Translations under genes and position numbers: made by a program | Assembly: GCA_039621445.1 (NCBI GenBank) | Contig: CP154955.1 | Location: 7,862,241-7,926,240, forward strand | Length of the DNA stretch: 64,000 bases | Direction: 5' to 3' | DNA from: Euglena gracilis | Lineage: Eukaryota; Euglenida; Euglenophyceae; Euglenales | Notes under the pieces: model-generated | Seen by the model: only the letters and a program-made list of their open reading frames with translations | Told to the model about the DNA's origin: nothing | The model's database searches: none | Shown: one piece after another, positions 33,325 through 44,120 of the stretch | Position numbering within the stretch: the stretch's first letter is position 1 | How the letters are laid out: each line of letters opens with the position of its first letter

Positions 33325-34223
33325 TTTGGTCAATGTGTTTCCAGACATCTGCCACACAACCACTGAAGTGAAAAAGCGGTCACATGCAAAAATCATGTCA
33401 CACAGGGTGGCATTCACAACTCGACAATTCCTCATCAAAAGTGAATTGACAATTGACTGTTTTGGCAACCGTCCAGGCGCATTTGCGCCGGGATGCTTGT
33501 CTGTCGAAGGCAAAAAAGTGCTGTTTCTCTGAAGATCCAGGCGCAAATGCGCCTGGAAGTTTCTTGTCAGCCACAATTACGTCCCATTTTTTGAAATGTC
33601 AATTCGCAATTAATCTTATTTATGAATTATATTTATCGTCATTTGTCTTTTTCAAATTTCGATGTGATAGGACTCCAAAAATATGACAGCATTTTTTTTG
33701 GGTTCATGTGCACTAATCTGTATGGGGGCGTTCCACAAAGTAGTCTGTTGAGTCAGTGAAGTAAGTGCTTGCGTTCAAGACTCGTGACTGCATACTTCCG
33801 AGCTTGTTTTGAATGTTGTTTTACCTTTTTTCATCTGTTTTTGGGACCACCAAATTGGCCTCTTTTTTGAATGCGTTCAGGCGCAATTGCGCCTGGATTT
33901 GAGTGAGGCCCCATCCAACAACATAACTCATGTAAAGATCTCGTCTGATTGAAAAGAACATATTTCAGGCGCATTTGCACCTGAACTACCTATGTTACTC
34001 CTTTTTTGAACCTCATTTCCCCAATTTCTCAACTAATTCCGTAGAAATCATGGGGTTTTGTGACAAAAAGATATCCAAGAATTTTGCTTTCTATGGTGAA
34101 GTTGTGGCGTTATTTGGGCTTTGAAGATTGACATTTTGCGAAAGACCCTTTGAAGGGCTATTTTCTCAAGCCACAATTCCAGGCGCAATTTGATTTTTTA
34201 GTGTCCAGTTACGGCCGTCTAAG
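33325..34223. repeat. Diverged third half-copy with outer terminus
   Basis: 33430-33590 aligns with 31850-31990 (same paired sites and spacing) at clearly lower identity; further sites are at 33880 and 33966, and a half site near 34181. Ends with the perfect outer TIR at 34200-34223. It looks like an older copy into, or beside, which the palindromic copy inserted. Confidence 0.65.
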
Positions 34224-34228
34224 TTGGA

Positions 34229-34461
34229 GCTTCATGGCCCACCTGCCATTATCTCGAAGCCTGCTCCAAAGATTCATGTGATCTGCCTCACTTTTGGAAG
34301 TAATGTGTGTTTTCTGGAGATGACAATTCAAAAGATATTTGGCCTTTTGTTGGTTTGGGCAACAATCATATGTCCAAGCTGCCAAAGCAATCAAGCCACC
34401 AAACAGCTGTTCACAGGAGCTCATCTCTTCCCCCAGGTTCATCAAATGTTCAGCGGCATCA
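34229..34461. other. 5' flank of the methyltransferase-like gene
   Basis: Between the fold-back element and the first ATG. A CCCCCAG acceptor-like site at about 34432-34437 precedes the start codon, so a non-coding first exon may lie upstream. No promoter motif recognised. Confidence 0.35.
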
Positions 34462-37400
34462 ATGGCCCATTACGCTGATTTGGCATACTGGGATCAACGC
34501 TACAAGTGCAACCCACAGCCTTTTGAGTGGTACCAACCTTACTCTCGTTTGCATCCGCGCATTTCAAGGTGCCTCAGAGCTGGAGCCAAGGTCTTGATCA
34601 AGGCGTCGCTTAAGTCGAAGTGGTCCCCATCCCCTCGGTGGGGGGGGTCCAGCGGCCAGCAGCTTTCTTCTTCTTGTGTGTAGCCTTTTTCCAGCCCTGA
34701 CCCACCTCCCCCATCGACGAGTTTTAATTATTTTCCAGCCGCTCGAAGGGCAGCCGGACGCAACGGATTTTCGGATTTTGGGGGTGCATAAATGGGCCAA
34801 AAGGGGCCAAAATGTGTTGGATTTGGGCTGGCTCGGCCAAAATTGATGTTTTGTTCAGATAATCGATGCTTTGCAAATGTAAGCAAACTTGGCAGCTTTT
34901 TGGGGGCCTTTTTGGAGTATCTTCTTTTGGACCCAGTTCGACGCAGGCCGGCAGCTTTTTTCCAGCCAGCCCAAATTTTCCAGCCTCTGAGCTGGACCCC
35001 CTTGGGGGGGGGGTCGCTAAGCGACGCCATGGCCTTGATCCTTGGATGCGGCACTTCCACACTTGGTGTGCCTTAATGCCACCTTATGATGCTGCCCAAT
35101 TTTGATTCCACGGGGATTCAGAGCTCCAGTTTGTACATTTTGATTTTATTTCAAAAGGGGGTGGTTTGGGACGTTTTGGGGGAGCGAGGGGGTTGCAAGG
35201 GGGGAAAGGGGAGTCCGGACCAGATGGGGAGTCCGGACCCGTCCCCTGCCCCGGGGAGTGGTGTTACGCAGGTGTTGAGCTCATCTTTGGTCACAACATA
35301 CATAAAAACCCCATTGATGAAATAATTTGGGGGGGGTTCCCCCACGTCCCCAAATCCCCCCATCCTTAGATGCATAAAAACTGGGGTGGCCAGCCTCTTC
35401 TGCCTTTCCTAGGGGGTCCAGGGGGGGGGCACGGGACCCCAAAGAGGTCAAATCTTTTTCTGGCGCTTTGCGCCAATTTTTTTTGCATTTTTGACAAATT
35501 TTTGCCCAAAATGGCACCTTTGGCCATTTTTGGGGGTCAAAAAATCCTTGCGGTGGACCGGAGGCTGGAGTCTGGAGCCCCCACTGGCCCTCATATCGAG
35601 ACCCTGCGAAGGTGCCGGAAGGTGCCTTTTTAACTTTTTTTCACATTTGTGGTCAAATTTCCCTTCAATTCCAGAGCCGACCCCCCTCGGGGGGGGGTGG
35701 GTGACTGGTTTTTTAAAAACCTATATTCTGTGCCCGACGCCTATCTTGATTTTCTACTGGCTTAACAGGAATTCAGGCTGAAATTGTTTAGGTCATTCAA
35801 TTTCCAAGACATTGAAATCTGTTGCCTGCCAGATCGGGATTTTTTTGGTGAAATTTTGGACGTTTTGGATTTCTACTTTTTTTTTTGGATATTTTGGTCG
35901 TATGGGGTTCTGGAAGCCTTTTGGACCAGACAAAGGCTAAATTTTGCGGTCAGATGATCACAACCGGCTGAAAATAGGATGTCCCAAAATATGCCATTTT
36001 TTTCGTCCGTTTGTGGATTTTGCATTGTATGTGCTGGGACGGGAAGGCTTTTTTTTGCGTTTTCAGAATTAAGCATTCTGTACAACATGGCCAGATTCAG
36101 TTGCCATCGCTGGTCGCCTGATAAGAGAAGCTTTCGATCGAGGGGTGATTTGGCTACTGTTGAAACAGATGGTCACCAAAATTCAGGAATTTCAGTTTCA
36201 TTGGACACTTTTGGGGGGGGGGTCCAACATCATTGACACCCCCCTTTGGACCGAAAGAATTCATCCCCCCAAAGTGGCCAATTCCTTGTTCCGGCCCGAG
36301 AGTGACCGCTTCCAATGGCCACTTTGGGGGGGGGGGCACTTTTGGGGGGTGAGGATGCTGCCAAAATGAGCCCGAAATGGAACAAAGGGTCATCCAGAGA
36401 AAAGAAATAAAAAGTGTTGGTTGATTTCCAAGACATTAAAATCTGTTTAGGTCAGTCAATTTCTAAGAGGGCACCCATCAATGGGCCAAAAACTTGGCAA
36501 TATTTCCGTCCAGATGGCTGGGTCGAATAAAATTCAAGACAGACGTGCAGGCCCAGGCAAAATAATGTTTTTACTACACCTAATGTCCGAATTTTTCGCA
36601 CTTCACACCATAAAATTTTGCATATCCGGTCAATTTTTTTGCACTTTATCTCAAAAATGTATTCTTTGCACATGGAACCAATTTGTTTGCACTTTATCTC
36701 AAAAATGTTTGTGCCTTATCCCAAAAATATTTGCCTAAGTTCCGAAAATTTTTGCACTTGGATCGGGTGTTTTGCACAGTTGCCCTTTGAAACTTCAATT
36801 GACGTGGATCTTTTTCCATTGTCCAGTGTAAGGCATTTTTTTCATGGAGCAAAAATAAAACGACAGAGTGCAATTTTTTCGGAACAAGTGCAAATATTTT
36901 TGTGAAGCAGTGCAAAATTTTTTGAGACCTTTGGGCAATTTTTTTGAGGGCGCTGGGCAAACATTTTGATGGGTTGGGGCAATATATTTTTGCCAGGCGT
37001 GGGCAAACATTTCAAACACTAGGTGTAAAATCGACCGATAATGACGGTTTCAGCAGGGGTGCTAGGCGGTTCGCTTCGCTCGCATCGCTCAGTGCCTCTG
37101 CTGAAACCGTTACTGTCGGTCGATTTGCAAACAGGGATTCTTTTGTTGTTGTTTTTTTTTATGGGAAAACCGATTACAATCATAAACATTTTGGTTTGGG
37201 TGCAAGGTAAGGTCTACGTTGTGGCATGAATTCAGTTGGATTGCAAGCCAGGTGGGTGCCACGTGTCAGCCATATTTTAAACAATATTGGCAACAATTTT
37301 CCGTCTTCCTTTTGCATGCCACATTGTCAGGATATCTCCAGAACTATACCATACGAAACAATCTGCTCCCACAACCAGAATGGAATGTATTTTGGAAAAA

Positions 37401-40400
37401 TCACAGAAAATCACGGATACATTTTGCTTCGGCCAGCATGGAAATGGGAGGAACCCTTCATGGGGATGCACCCCTCGCTCCTGAGGACCTTTCAATCAGG
37501 GAGTGGGGAGGGGGGCTGCCTTACCCAGTGGGTCAGCCGAGGGGGGATGGAATGGCATGCTAAAAAACAGCAAAGCATCTGTTTTCAAAAGGCATTTTGC
37601 ATCCCCAAATCATTCGTGGTGTGTTTTGCTTTTCTTTCCAATACTTTTTCAGATTGTCGGAGAAAAATGAAGTCTGAGACAATGAAACAAACTTTTATTG
37701 AGGGCTGGAAGCTTATTTTTTGTGCAAAATTTTTATTTTGCATGATTTCTACCTTGATGGTGTCCAAGATGGATACAACACCTTTTGTGTCCAAGGTTTT
37801 GCACCTTTTGTGCCAAGGTTTTGATATTATTTTTTTCAAAATAATATCTCCCTGGGTGTGGGCTTCGGCCGACCAAATAACATTCCTTGGGGGGATTGTT
37901 ATTTTGGAAAGATTAAAAACCACAATATGTTTTGCCTTTTGTCATGTTCCCCCCAGGGGAAGAGCTTTATGACGCCGGAAATGTGACAGAAGTGGTATGC
38001 ATTGATTTCAGTGGATATGCCGTGGAAGCAATGGAGGCTCGTCGTGGAATACGGAAGAATTTCACCCTGCTGCGTTTTTTTCCCTTCTGTTTTTATGTGC
38101 CGCCACTTGCCTTGTCTGTTTTCTAATGATTCTTTCCAAAATTGGGTGCTCGGGGGAAAAGGGGGAGGCGTGGACTTTTGGATTCCACGTGTTTCCCACT
38201 TGGATTCCACCTGTTTCTTTGTTTCTTCATGATTCTTTTCATGTTTCATTTTGAGGAGAGTTCTTTTTTTGCCTCCACAAATGGTACGCTCTAAAAAATC
38301 GTCAACAGGCCGTGACCCCTCCAGTTTGGGTGGATGCATGTGAGACAAAGGCAGCAGGTTCGACCCCTGCCCAGGGATTTTTTTAAGTTTGGACCCCGGG
38401 GGGGGTAGGGTGGGTGGGTCCGCCGGACCCCCTCCCCCCGGGGGGGTCCCCCCCAGAGGGGGGTGGGACATACTTTTCGGCGCCGCAGGCGCCGAAAAAA
38501 TTCTATTTTTAGCACTTTTCGCGATTTTTCGGCCATTTTTTGTGGTCCCCCGGGACCCCCTCCCCCCCCCCCCCCCGGGGCCCTCCCCCCCCAGGGGGGT
38601 GGGTGGGTGGGGGGGACCCCCCCTCCCCCCGGTCTTAAAAAAAACCCCTGCCCCTGCCGGGGTGGGAGGTCGCCGGGGTCATCCTGTCTGTGTCTTACGT
38701 CTGTCGGTTTTTATAATCCCACCCACTTCATGGCCGATGGCCGGTAGCTGTGCAAACAACAAAAAATCATGTCAAAATGAGAACATGCAAAAGCATGTGA
38801 AGATTTTGTAGGATTTCCTTTTGGAGGGGCAACTCCCCCCCCAATTTCAATTTCAATTTCAATTTCAATTTCAAGGCAGCCAAGGTGCCCACCCTGCATG
38901 CTTAATGGCTGTTCAATTCGGCTCCTACACCATTGAACGTTTCACTGGTCAGCGGGTGCGGGTCAATGAGCTGGGGGGGGGGATAGATGGGAAGCCCGTC
39001 GGTATTGAGGTAGGTGGCGGGGGAGGGTCCCAACCATCCTCCTGGGGGTATGGTGGTGGGGGCGGTCCGGAACCCCCCCCCGCCAGATATTGGGAGGGGT
39101 TGTCCAGACCCCCCGGCAGGTTCCCAAAATTGGGAAAAATTTTCGTCCAATGCTGCACGCCTTAAGTTGAACAGAAATGCCGCCTGATTTCTGGGCATAT
39201 TTCGCAATTTGAGTGTTTTCCACAAAAAAAAAGTTAAAAAATGCCAAAAAAATGAGCATTTTTGGATTTATTTTCAAAGGAAAATCAGGTATTTCTCAGC
39301 AGTTTTGGCCCGGTTTCCAGTCTTCTGGCGGTCTACAAAACTGAATGTTTACCCGGCCCCCTTTAAGAAGGGAGGGGTCCGACCCCCCCCCCCCCCGTGT
39401 TGGGGTCTGGACCCCCCCTCAAGGCTTCCCATACATCCCTGGGACAGGGGGGGCAGTTGTGAGTGGGCCATGGAAAAGGTGTAACGTCTTTAATGTATGT
39501 AATGTCATTATGTCATGTCATCTGCAATGTCATCATCTCCAAAAGCAGCCGGCTTGCAGACGTACACCAACATGGATGTCCAAAGCCTGGCCTACCCGGC
39601 AGACCATTTTGATATGGTGATCGACAAGGCGACCCTTGACAGTATTTTGTGTGGTCCTGATGAGGTATTCTTTTGCTTTGGATCGGCACCAGGGAAGCGT
39701 TGGTGCTCATGTGCGCATGGACGGTCACGCTCAGGGACTCGAGCCTCCAATCCGAGGTCACCACAACCTCAGGGAAAGCACTCAAAACCAAAGGGCTTCC
39801 CATTCAGGATGTGAGCAAACAAACCTCTGTCATCGGCCACTTGCAAATCAATTTTACTGTAAATTTGAAAATGCTCAGAATTGAATTTTGGAATCCAGTA
39901 ACTCATATAATTTTATAACACACTACATACCTGCAACATGTCGTCCCCCGAAGCAAAGAACACAGAGGCAGATGCTGGGGACACTTGTTGTTTCTGAAAC
40001 CAGGAAATATGTTTTTTTGCCCATTTTTATTTTGAAACTGGCTGCAGATTTCTTTTGTGCTGTGTGCACCATGCAGCCAGAGATGTTTTGCAAGTTTTGT
40101 GACCCGTGAGGGTCCCAGCCAAGCTCCCCCCCCATTGGGGGGGTGGGGGTCGGGTTGAGTGGGTACCCGGCGGGTTTCCCTCTATTTTCGGCGCGAAGTG
40201 CCAACAATTTTTGGACCCGAAAATTTACCCTCCAAAAGTGTCCCCCCCGAGACCCCCCCCCCCTGGGCCCCCAGGTATAAAAAGGGGGTTTGATACCCAC
40301 GAAACATTCGCCGACGTGGGTCTTGAGGACATGTCTCGGCGAGTTAGGCGTCTTTTGGAGGATGCTAAAAAAGTTCCCATCCTAAAAAAAACCTCTGACG

Positions 40401-43086
40401 GCAGCTGTGCTGCAACCATGACATCCTTCTGCGCCTTCAAAGCATTATTTACGTGCACCGCGGATGCAACACTACAGTTTGGTGTCTCTATGGAAAAGCT
40501 GGTTTGCCAGCCAAGGCGAGGTCCCAATCAATCTTGCATTGCATAAAATGAAAATTGTACAGTTCTGCTCCGCGTCAAGAGCGAAAAAAATGTTCTGCAA
40601 TGTCCGCGAGGCAAAGCATATTTTTTTTGTGGCATCCAGTGCGTCACTTTTTTTGCATCGCAATCTCCATGGAAAAAAATATAAAAAATTTTCTGCCATG
40701 AGCACTGCGGATTTTTTCCTTGCCAGAAATGCCCATTTTTGGCCATTTTTTTTTTTTGAGCAAAGCCAACCCAAAAGCACATTAAAGCCTCATGTCCAGG
40801 ATGAAAATTTTTCTGGGGGTGTCCACCTGGTGGCTTTTTCCCCCAGTGTCTAGCAAAATGGCCAGCCAGTGGACCCCCCCCCCCCAGGTCCTTAAGCAAT
40901 GGCCTGCCCGAGGTAGTGCTGCACGGGCAGCAAGGAGGGTTTTTTTTGCAGTTTTCACAGTTTGGGCTTTTTTTTTGCAGTTTTTTTGCAGTGTTTTTTT
41001 GAGATGAGAACTGCACATGTGCGGATTTCTGCATTTCTTGTCATGCAAAGAAGAAAAAAGTTGGATGTGATTTTTTTGAGGTTTTGACATTACCATCATT
41101 GCTGTTAGCGATCAGGAATTCCTGAATCGATGGATCCTGCCCCACTTCACTTTCTTGTGTCACCAGGCGCGCCTGGAAGTGGTGCAACCACCGTTCCCCA
41201 GGGCCTTGGCTAAGTACTTTGGCGATGACTTCATGCTGGATTTCCGGCTATGGATTTTTAAAGACTGGACACATGTGTGACAGTAGCTGGTTTGCCAGTG
41301 ACCACCTTCCACCACAAGGTGAGTGCACCTGGTGGTGTACGGGTTGTGGCCAATGTTTGGAAATCTGGTGCTCAGGCCGCCACCAATGATGCACCATGCT
41401 GCACGATGCAGCATGTCTTATGTCCAATGCCTCACAATGCAGCATTAGACATATCATTTGACTTGTGCCTCAACTGCATCGGTCCGAAGTTTTGGCGATT
41501 CTCTGATGGAGCAGTCAGAACCACCGTTCCCAGGATAATACGATCCTGCAGACGTTTAAGGAGGAGAGCAAATAAAAACTCTGAAGTTCTCAATCAAGAC
41601 GATGATGAGGATGATGATAATAATGAAGATAAAGAAGAGGAGGGGGAGGATGGGGAATATCTATTTTGGGGGATATCACTGTTATCTAATTGTTTGAGTT
41701 CCAGTTTCCACAAGATTCATTCTCAAAGGGGTGGTTGGAAAAATTCACTTGATTGTTCTTGCCGTTTTTTTTGTTGAGATTTTTTTTTGAAGTTCATTTT
41801 TTGCAATTTTCTTTTTGCAGTGCACCTTTTGACCTGTCCTCCCTTCTGCTAGCGCCACACCGAGATCTGCCTTCCCGTGGGATTGGGTTGGGTCCGTAAG
41901 GGGCAGGAAATTTTTTTCCTTGAGGACTGCCCCTTGAGGAACGCCCTCAGGCCTAAGGGACGGCCAACAGCCGATCCAGGGATCGAACGGCGCCAAGGAT
42001 CAAAAAGCTGGAAAAAACATTTTTTTTGACGTTTTGGGAGGATGGGCGATAGTCCAAGGATGCGAGAAATCACTTCCCCCCCCCCCGCCGAAGTCGAACC
42101 ATTTTTGCCAGAATGTGGCTATTTTTTTGTCCATTTTTCTTATAATTTTTTCATTGAATGTGTTGGGATGGGAAGTTTCCCCCCCATTAATGACCGCACT
42201 CGGGGTTGGTGCAGGACAAGCTTCTTTTTTTTTTGGAACAGGAAGGAAGTTCATTTCTCTCCCTTTGGAAAGCTGGTGCTATGGGCAGGCAAGGAGGTTG
42301 GTTTTGGGGTGATCAGGACACACCATTCCCTCCAGGCTGAACGCACCAGCCAGTCATTTTTTTTTACACAGGGGGTGCCTTGTGCTACGGAGTGCCTGCC
42401 ATATCACGCACACACCCTGGGGGTGGTCGGTTTTGGGCCCCCAGTGCCTGCCGACCAAGCCAATTTTCCCTCGCACCTTCAGCATCAGAGGGTGTACCCC
42501 CCCCCCCCCCGCTGATGGGTGCGCAGTGTCCCAATTATGCACAGTGCCCTAATAAGTGTGCACCCCCCCCCAGGGATCCGAAACTACCTCCCTAAAAAGT
42601 GCGCACCCCCCCAAGGAGAAATCACTGTCATATCTCAGGCCGGAAAGCACTCACAATGCTTAGAATTGTCCTTCTCAGACCAAATACTTCCATCGTCCAA
42701 GCCCAAATTTGACACATAATCACTTGACTCATTGCTTGACATCACAAGAAGGGGAAAAACTGAAAAAGAGTGGTAAAAATTTAGCATTTTGTGTTTTGCC
42801 CTAAAAAGTGCGCAGTGTCCTAATAAGTGCGCAGTGCCCTAATAAGTGCGCACCCCTTGGGGTCCGAAACTACGTCCTTAAAATGCGCGGACCTGTACAC
42901 TAATTTGGGGGGTTTGTTTTAAGTGTCCCGCCCGTCTGCTTCGCCGCAGGATCGTGGGTACCAAACTGTGTCCAAGGCGCTCGCCGAGGCATATCGGGTG
43001 CTGAAGCGAGGCGGCTACTTTGTGCATTTGAGCTGTGCGCAGCCCCTTCCTGTCACAGACAGGATGTGCAGGGCTCCCCAAGGCTG
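34462..43086 (+). CDS. SAM-dependent methyltransferase-like protein, five exons
   Basis: Exons 34462-34599, 35041-35065, 37957-38043, 39549-39664 and 42950-43086; introns 2-4 are canonical GT-AG and all phases fit. The start Met begins MAHYADLAYWDQRY, followed by FEWYQPYSRL, as in the METTL13/METTL12-type lysine methyltransferase group. Then come the SAM-binding LILGCGTSTLG, EELYDAG, CIDFSGYAVEAM (ribose-binding acidic strand), NMDVQSLAYPADHFDMVIDKATLDSIL (post-motif catalytic-core strand), and AEAYRVLKRGGYFVHLSC. About 165 residues to the first stop, rather short for the group, so one more 3' exon (donor possibly after CTTCCT near 43051) is likely. Substrate unknown. Intron 1 is odd: exon sequence CTTGATC is duplicated at both ends of a hAT-like element (see finding). 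Likely a real host gene. Confidence 0.75.
34600..35033. mobile_element. hAT-like element forming intron 1 of the methyltransferase-like gene
   Basis: Coding sequence CTTGATC occurs at 34593-34599 and 35034-35040. Between them the ends GGCGTCGCTTAAG and GGTCGCTAAGCGACGCC are inverted over an 11-bp core. The interior matches 60535-60850 (ATTTTCCAGCCGC, GGACCCAGTTCGAC-like, TTTTCCAGCCTCTGA). The right TIR resembles that of 56569-56860. Removing the element with one duplication leaves AKVLILGCG in frame. Confidence 0.7.
35066..37956. other. Intron 2 of the methyltransferase-like gene
   Basis: GT at 35066, CCCCCAG at 37951-37956. Holds a TGGCGCTTTGCGCCA hairpin (35461), a near-direct repeat TTCAATTTCCAAGA (35798, 36458), a fragment of the large repeat (36100-36155) and the hairpin repeat 37028-37126. 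Some frames (37219-37563) are open but unrecognised. Confidence 0.6.
37028..37126. repeat. Hairpin repeat, AAATCGACCGA TIRs
   Basis: AAATCGACCGA at the left and TCGGTCGATTT at the right, enclosing an inner inverted pair CGGTTTCAGCAG..CTGCTGAAACCG and a TTCGCTTCGCTCGCATCGCT loop. Same type as 1027-1205. Confidence 0.75.
38044..39548. other. Intron 3 of the methyltransferase-like gene
   Basis: Starts GTGGAATACGG, ends AAAAGCAG. Contains the hAT-like MITE 38372-38650, a short AATTTC tandem repeat (38843-38872) and C/G-run repeats near 38990-39120 and 39360-39420. Confidence 0.65.
38372..38650. mobile_element. hAT-like MITE with GGCGCC hairpin, copy 1
   Basis: Ends CAGGGATTTTTTTAAG and CTTAAAAAAAACCCCTG; 8-bp duplication CCCCTGCC at 38364-38371 and 38651-38658. 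Central CGGCGCCGCAGGCGCCG hairpin (38478-38494) flanked by CCCCGG runs. Closely matches 52621-52909. Confidence 0.85.
39665..42949. other. Intron 4 of the methyltransferase-like gene
   Basis: GTATTC at 39665, CGCCGCAG at 42942-42949. Includes a CGGCGCGAAGTGCC hairpin (40188), T/G-rich repeats, an exon-like plus frame at 41166-41275 after a CACCAG, an acidic run at 41599-41660, and CCTAATAAGTGCGCACCCC blocks (42540-42870) that mark another repeat family. Confidence 0.6.
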
Positions 43087-43744
43087 AAATGGAGTTGGGG
43101 GCAGGATGGTCCAGCTGGGCCAAAAGATTTCGGTGCCAAGTGCAATTTTTTTTTGAGAAAAGTCGCCAAATTGGTTGGTTTTGAATGAATGAATTATTAT
43201 TTTTTTAGGGTTTGCTTAACTCATAATTTCAACCCAGCATGGTTTCTGGTTCCAGCCAAGCCCCCCCCCCCCGGGTTCAGATCAGGTAGATCAGGGTTCA
43301 GATTCGGTTAAGCCGCAGTGGACCCCATCTCCCGGGGGGGTGGGGGTGGTCTTGCCAGCCACCTTTTACCCCTCCCCCCATCGACGAGTTTTCATTGTTT
43401 TCCAGGTGCCCCAAGGGCAGCTGGACGGTAACGGATTTCTGGCTTTCGGGGGGTGAGCTGTAACCCCCTCCTCCTCCTCGGGGGTTGTTGTAGGATGCTT
43501 TGGTTCAACACACCACGGAGAAGAGGGCATAAAGACACTGCACAAACAGCCGCAGTGTACATGGGGGGTCTTCCGGATGGCTGGACACTTCCCCCAGGTC
43601 CCTTGGGAAATTCCTGCACCCACGATGTCTTGCGGAGGAAAGGCCTGACTGCACGCAGGAGGGCCGTGAGGATCTGCTCAACCTGCCACATGGGAAGTGG
43701 AAGGTGGACCATTTTGTTGCCGGGCCGGGATTGGACAGGTTACT
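43087..43744. other. Downstream of the methyltransferase-like gene
   Basis: 43370-43470 matches the interior type of 34725-34790 (CCCCATCGACGAGTTTT, TTTTCCAG). Frames at 43453-43767 are open on both strands without a recognised domain; a terminal exon may hide here. Confidence 0.35.
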
Positions 43745-43752
43745 ATCCGGAC

Positions 43753-44112
43753 CAGGCAATTGCTTAAGCACTGACCGACCCCCCCCCCCCCCCCCCCCCG
43801 GGGGGGGACTGGTTTTTTCAGAGTGACTGACTGGTTTTTGGCCCGGACCCCTCCCCCCCTGGGGGGGGGTCGGCCAGGAGTGGGCAAAAGTGGCTTGAGT
43901 GACCCCGGCGCCGAAGGCGCCGGAAAATTTTTTTGGGCCTAAAATGGCCTAAAGTGACTGGAAAGTGGCCGTTTTTCTGAGTGGCCGACCCCCCCCCCCC
44001 CCCGGGGGGGTAGTGACTGGCTGGTTTTTTGAAAATGAGTGACTGACTGGTTTTTAAAAAAGTGCAGTGACCCCCCTCCCCCCCCCCCCCGGGGTCGGTA
44101 AGCAATTGTATG
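43753..44112. mobile_element. hAT-like MITE, CAATTGCTTA TIR, GGCGCC hairpin
   Basis: Duplication ATCCGGAC at 43745-43752 and 44113-44120. Ends CAGGCAATTGCTTAAGC and, inverted, CATACAATTGCTTACC. Four copies of TGACTGGTTTTT-like blocks, long C/G runs, and a central CCGGCGCCGAAGGCGCCGG hairpin (43915-43933). Confidence 0.75.
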
Positions 44113-44120
44113 ATCCGGAC

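Larger units (their letters stand above)
28469..34223. mobile_element. Giant fold-back element (5.75 kb) with perfect TIRs
   Basis: Perfect 24-bp TIRs beginning CTTAGACGGCCGTAACTGGA at 28469-28492 and inverted at 34200-34223; 5-bp duplication TTGGA at 28464-28468 and 34224-34228. Inside, 28469-30305 and 31500-33324 are inverted copies of each other (arms about 1.8 kb, differing by few mismatches and small indels) around a unique spacer of about 1.2 kb. A further diverged half-copy fills 33325-34223. About 20 palindromic AGGCGCA(A/T)(A/T)TGCGCCT sites are spread throughout. No transposase recognised: the longest shared frame (89 codons at 29623-29892 and, inverted, 31906-32175) matches nothing I know. 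Superfamily unassigned. Confidence 0.85.

Noticed and set aside
28560-34195. CRISPR array
   Set aside because: The repeated site is palindromic, irregularly spaced (60 to several hundred bases) and mirrored in an inverted repeat; no cas genes and the genome is eukaryotic.
41599-41660. Acidic protein exon
   Set aside because: A short GAT/GAA-rich run with stops nearby and no supported splice sites; simple-sequence origin is likelier.
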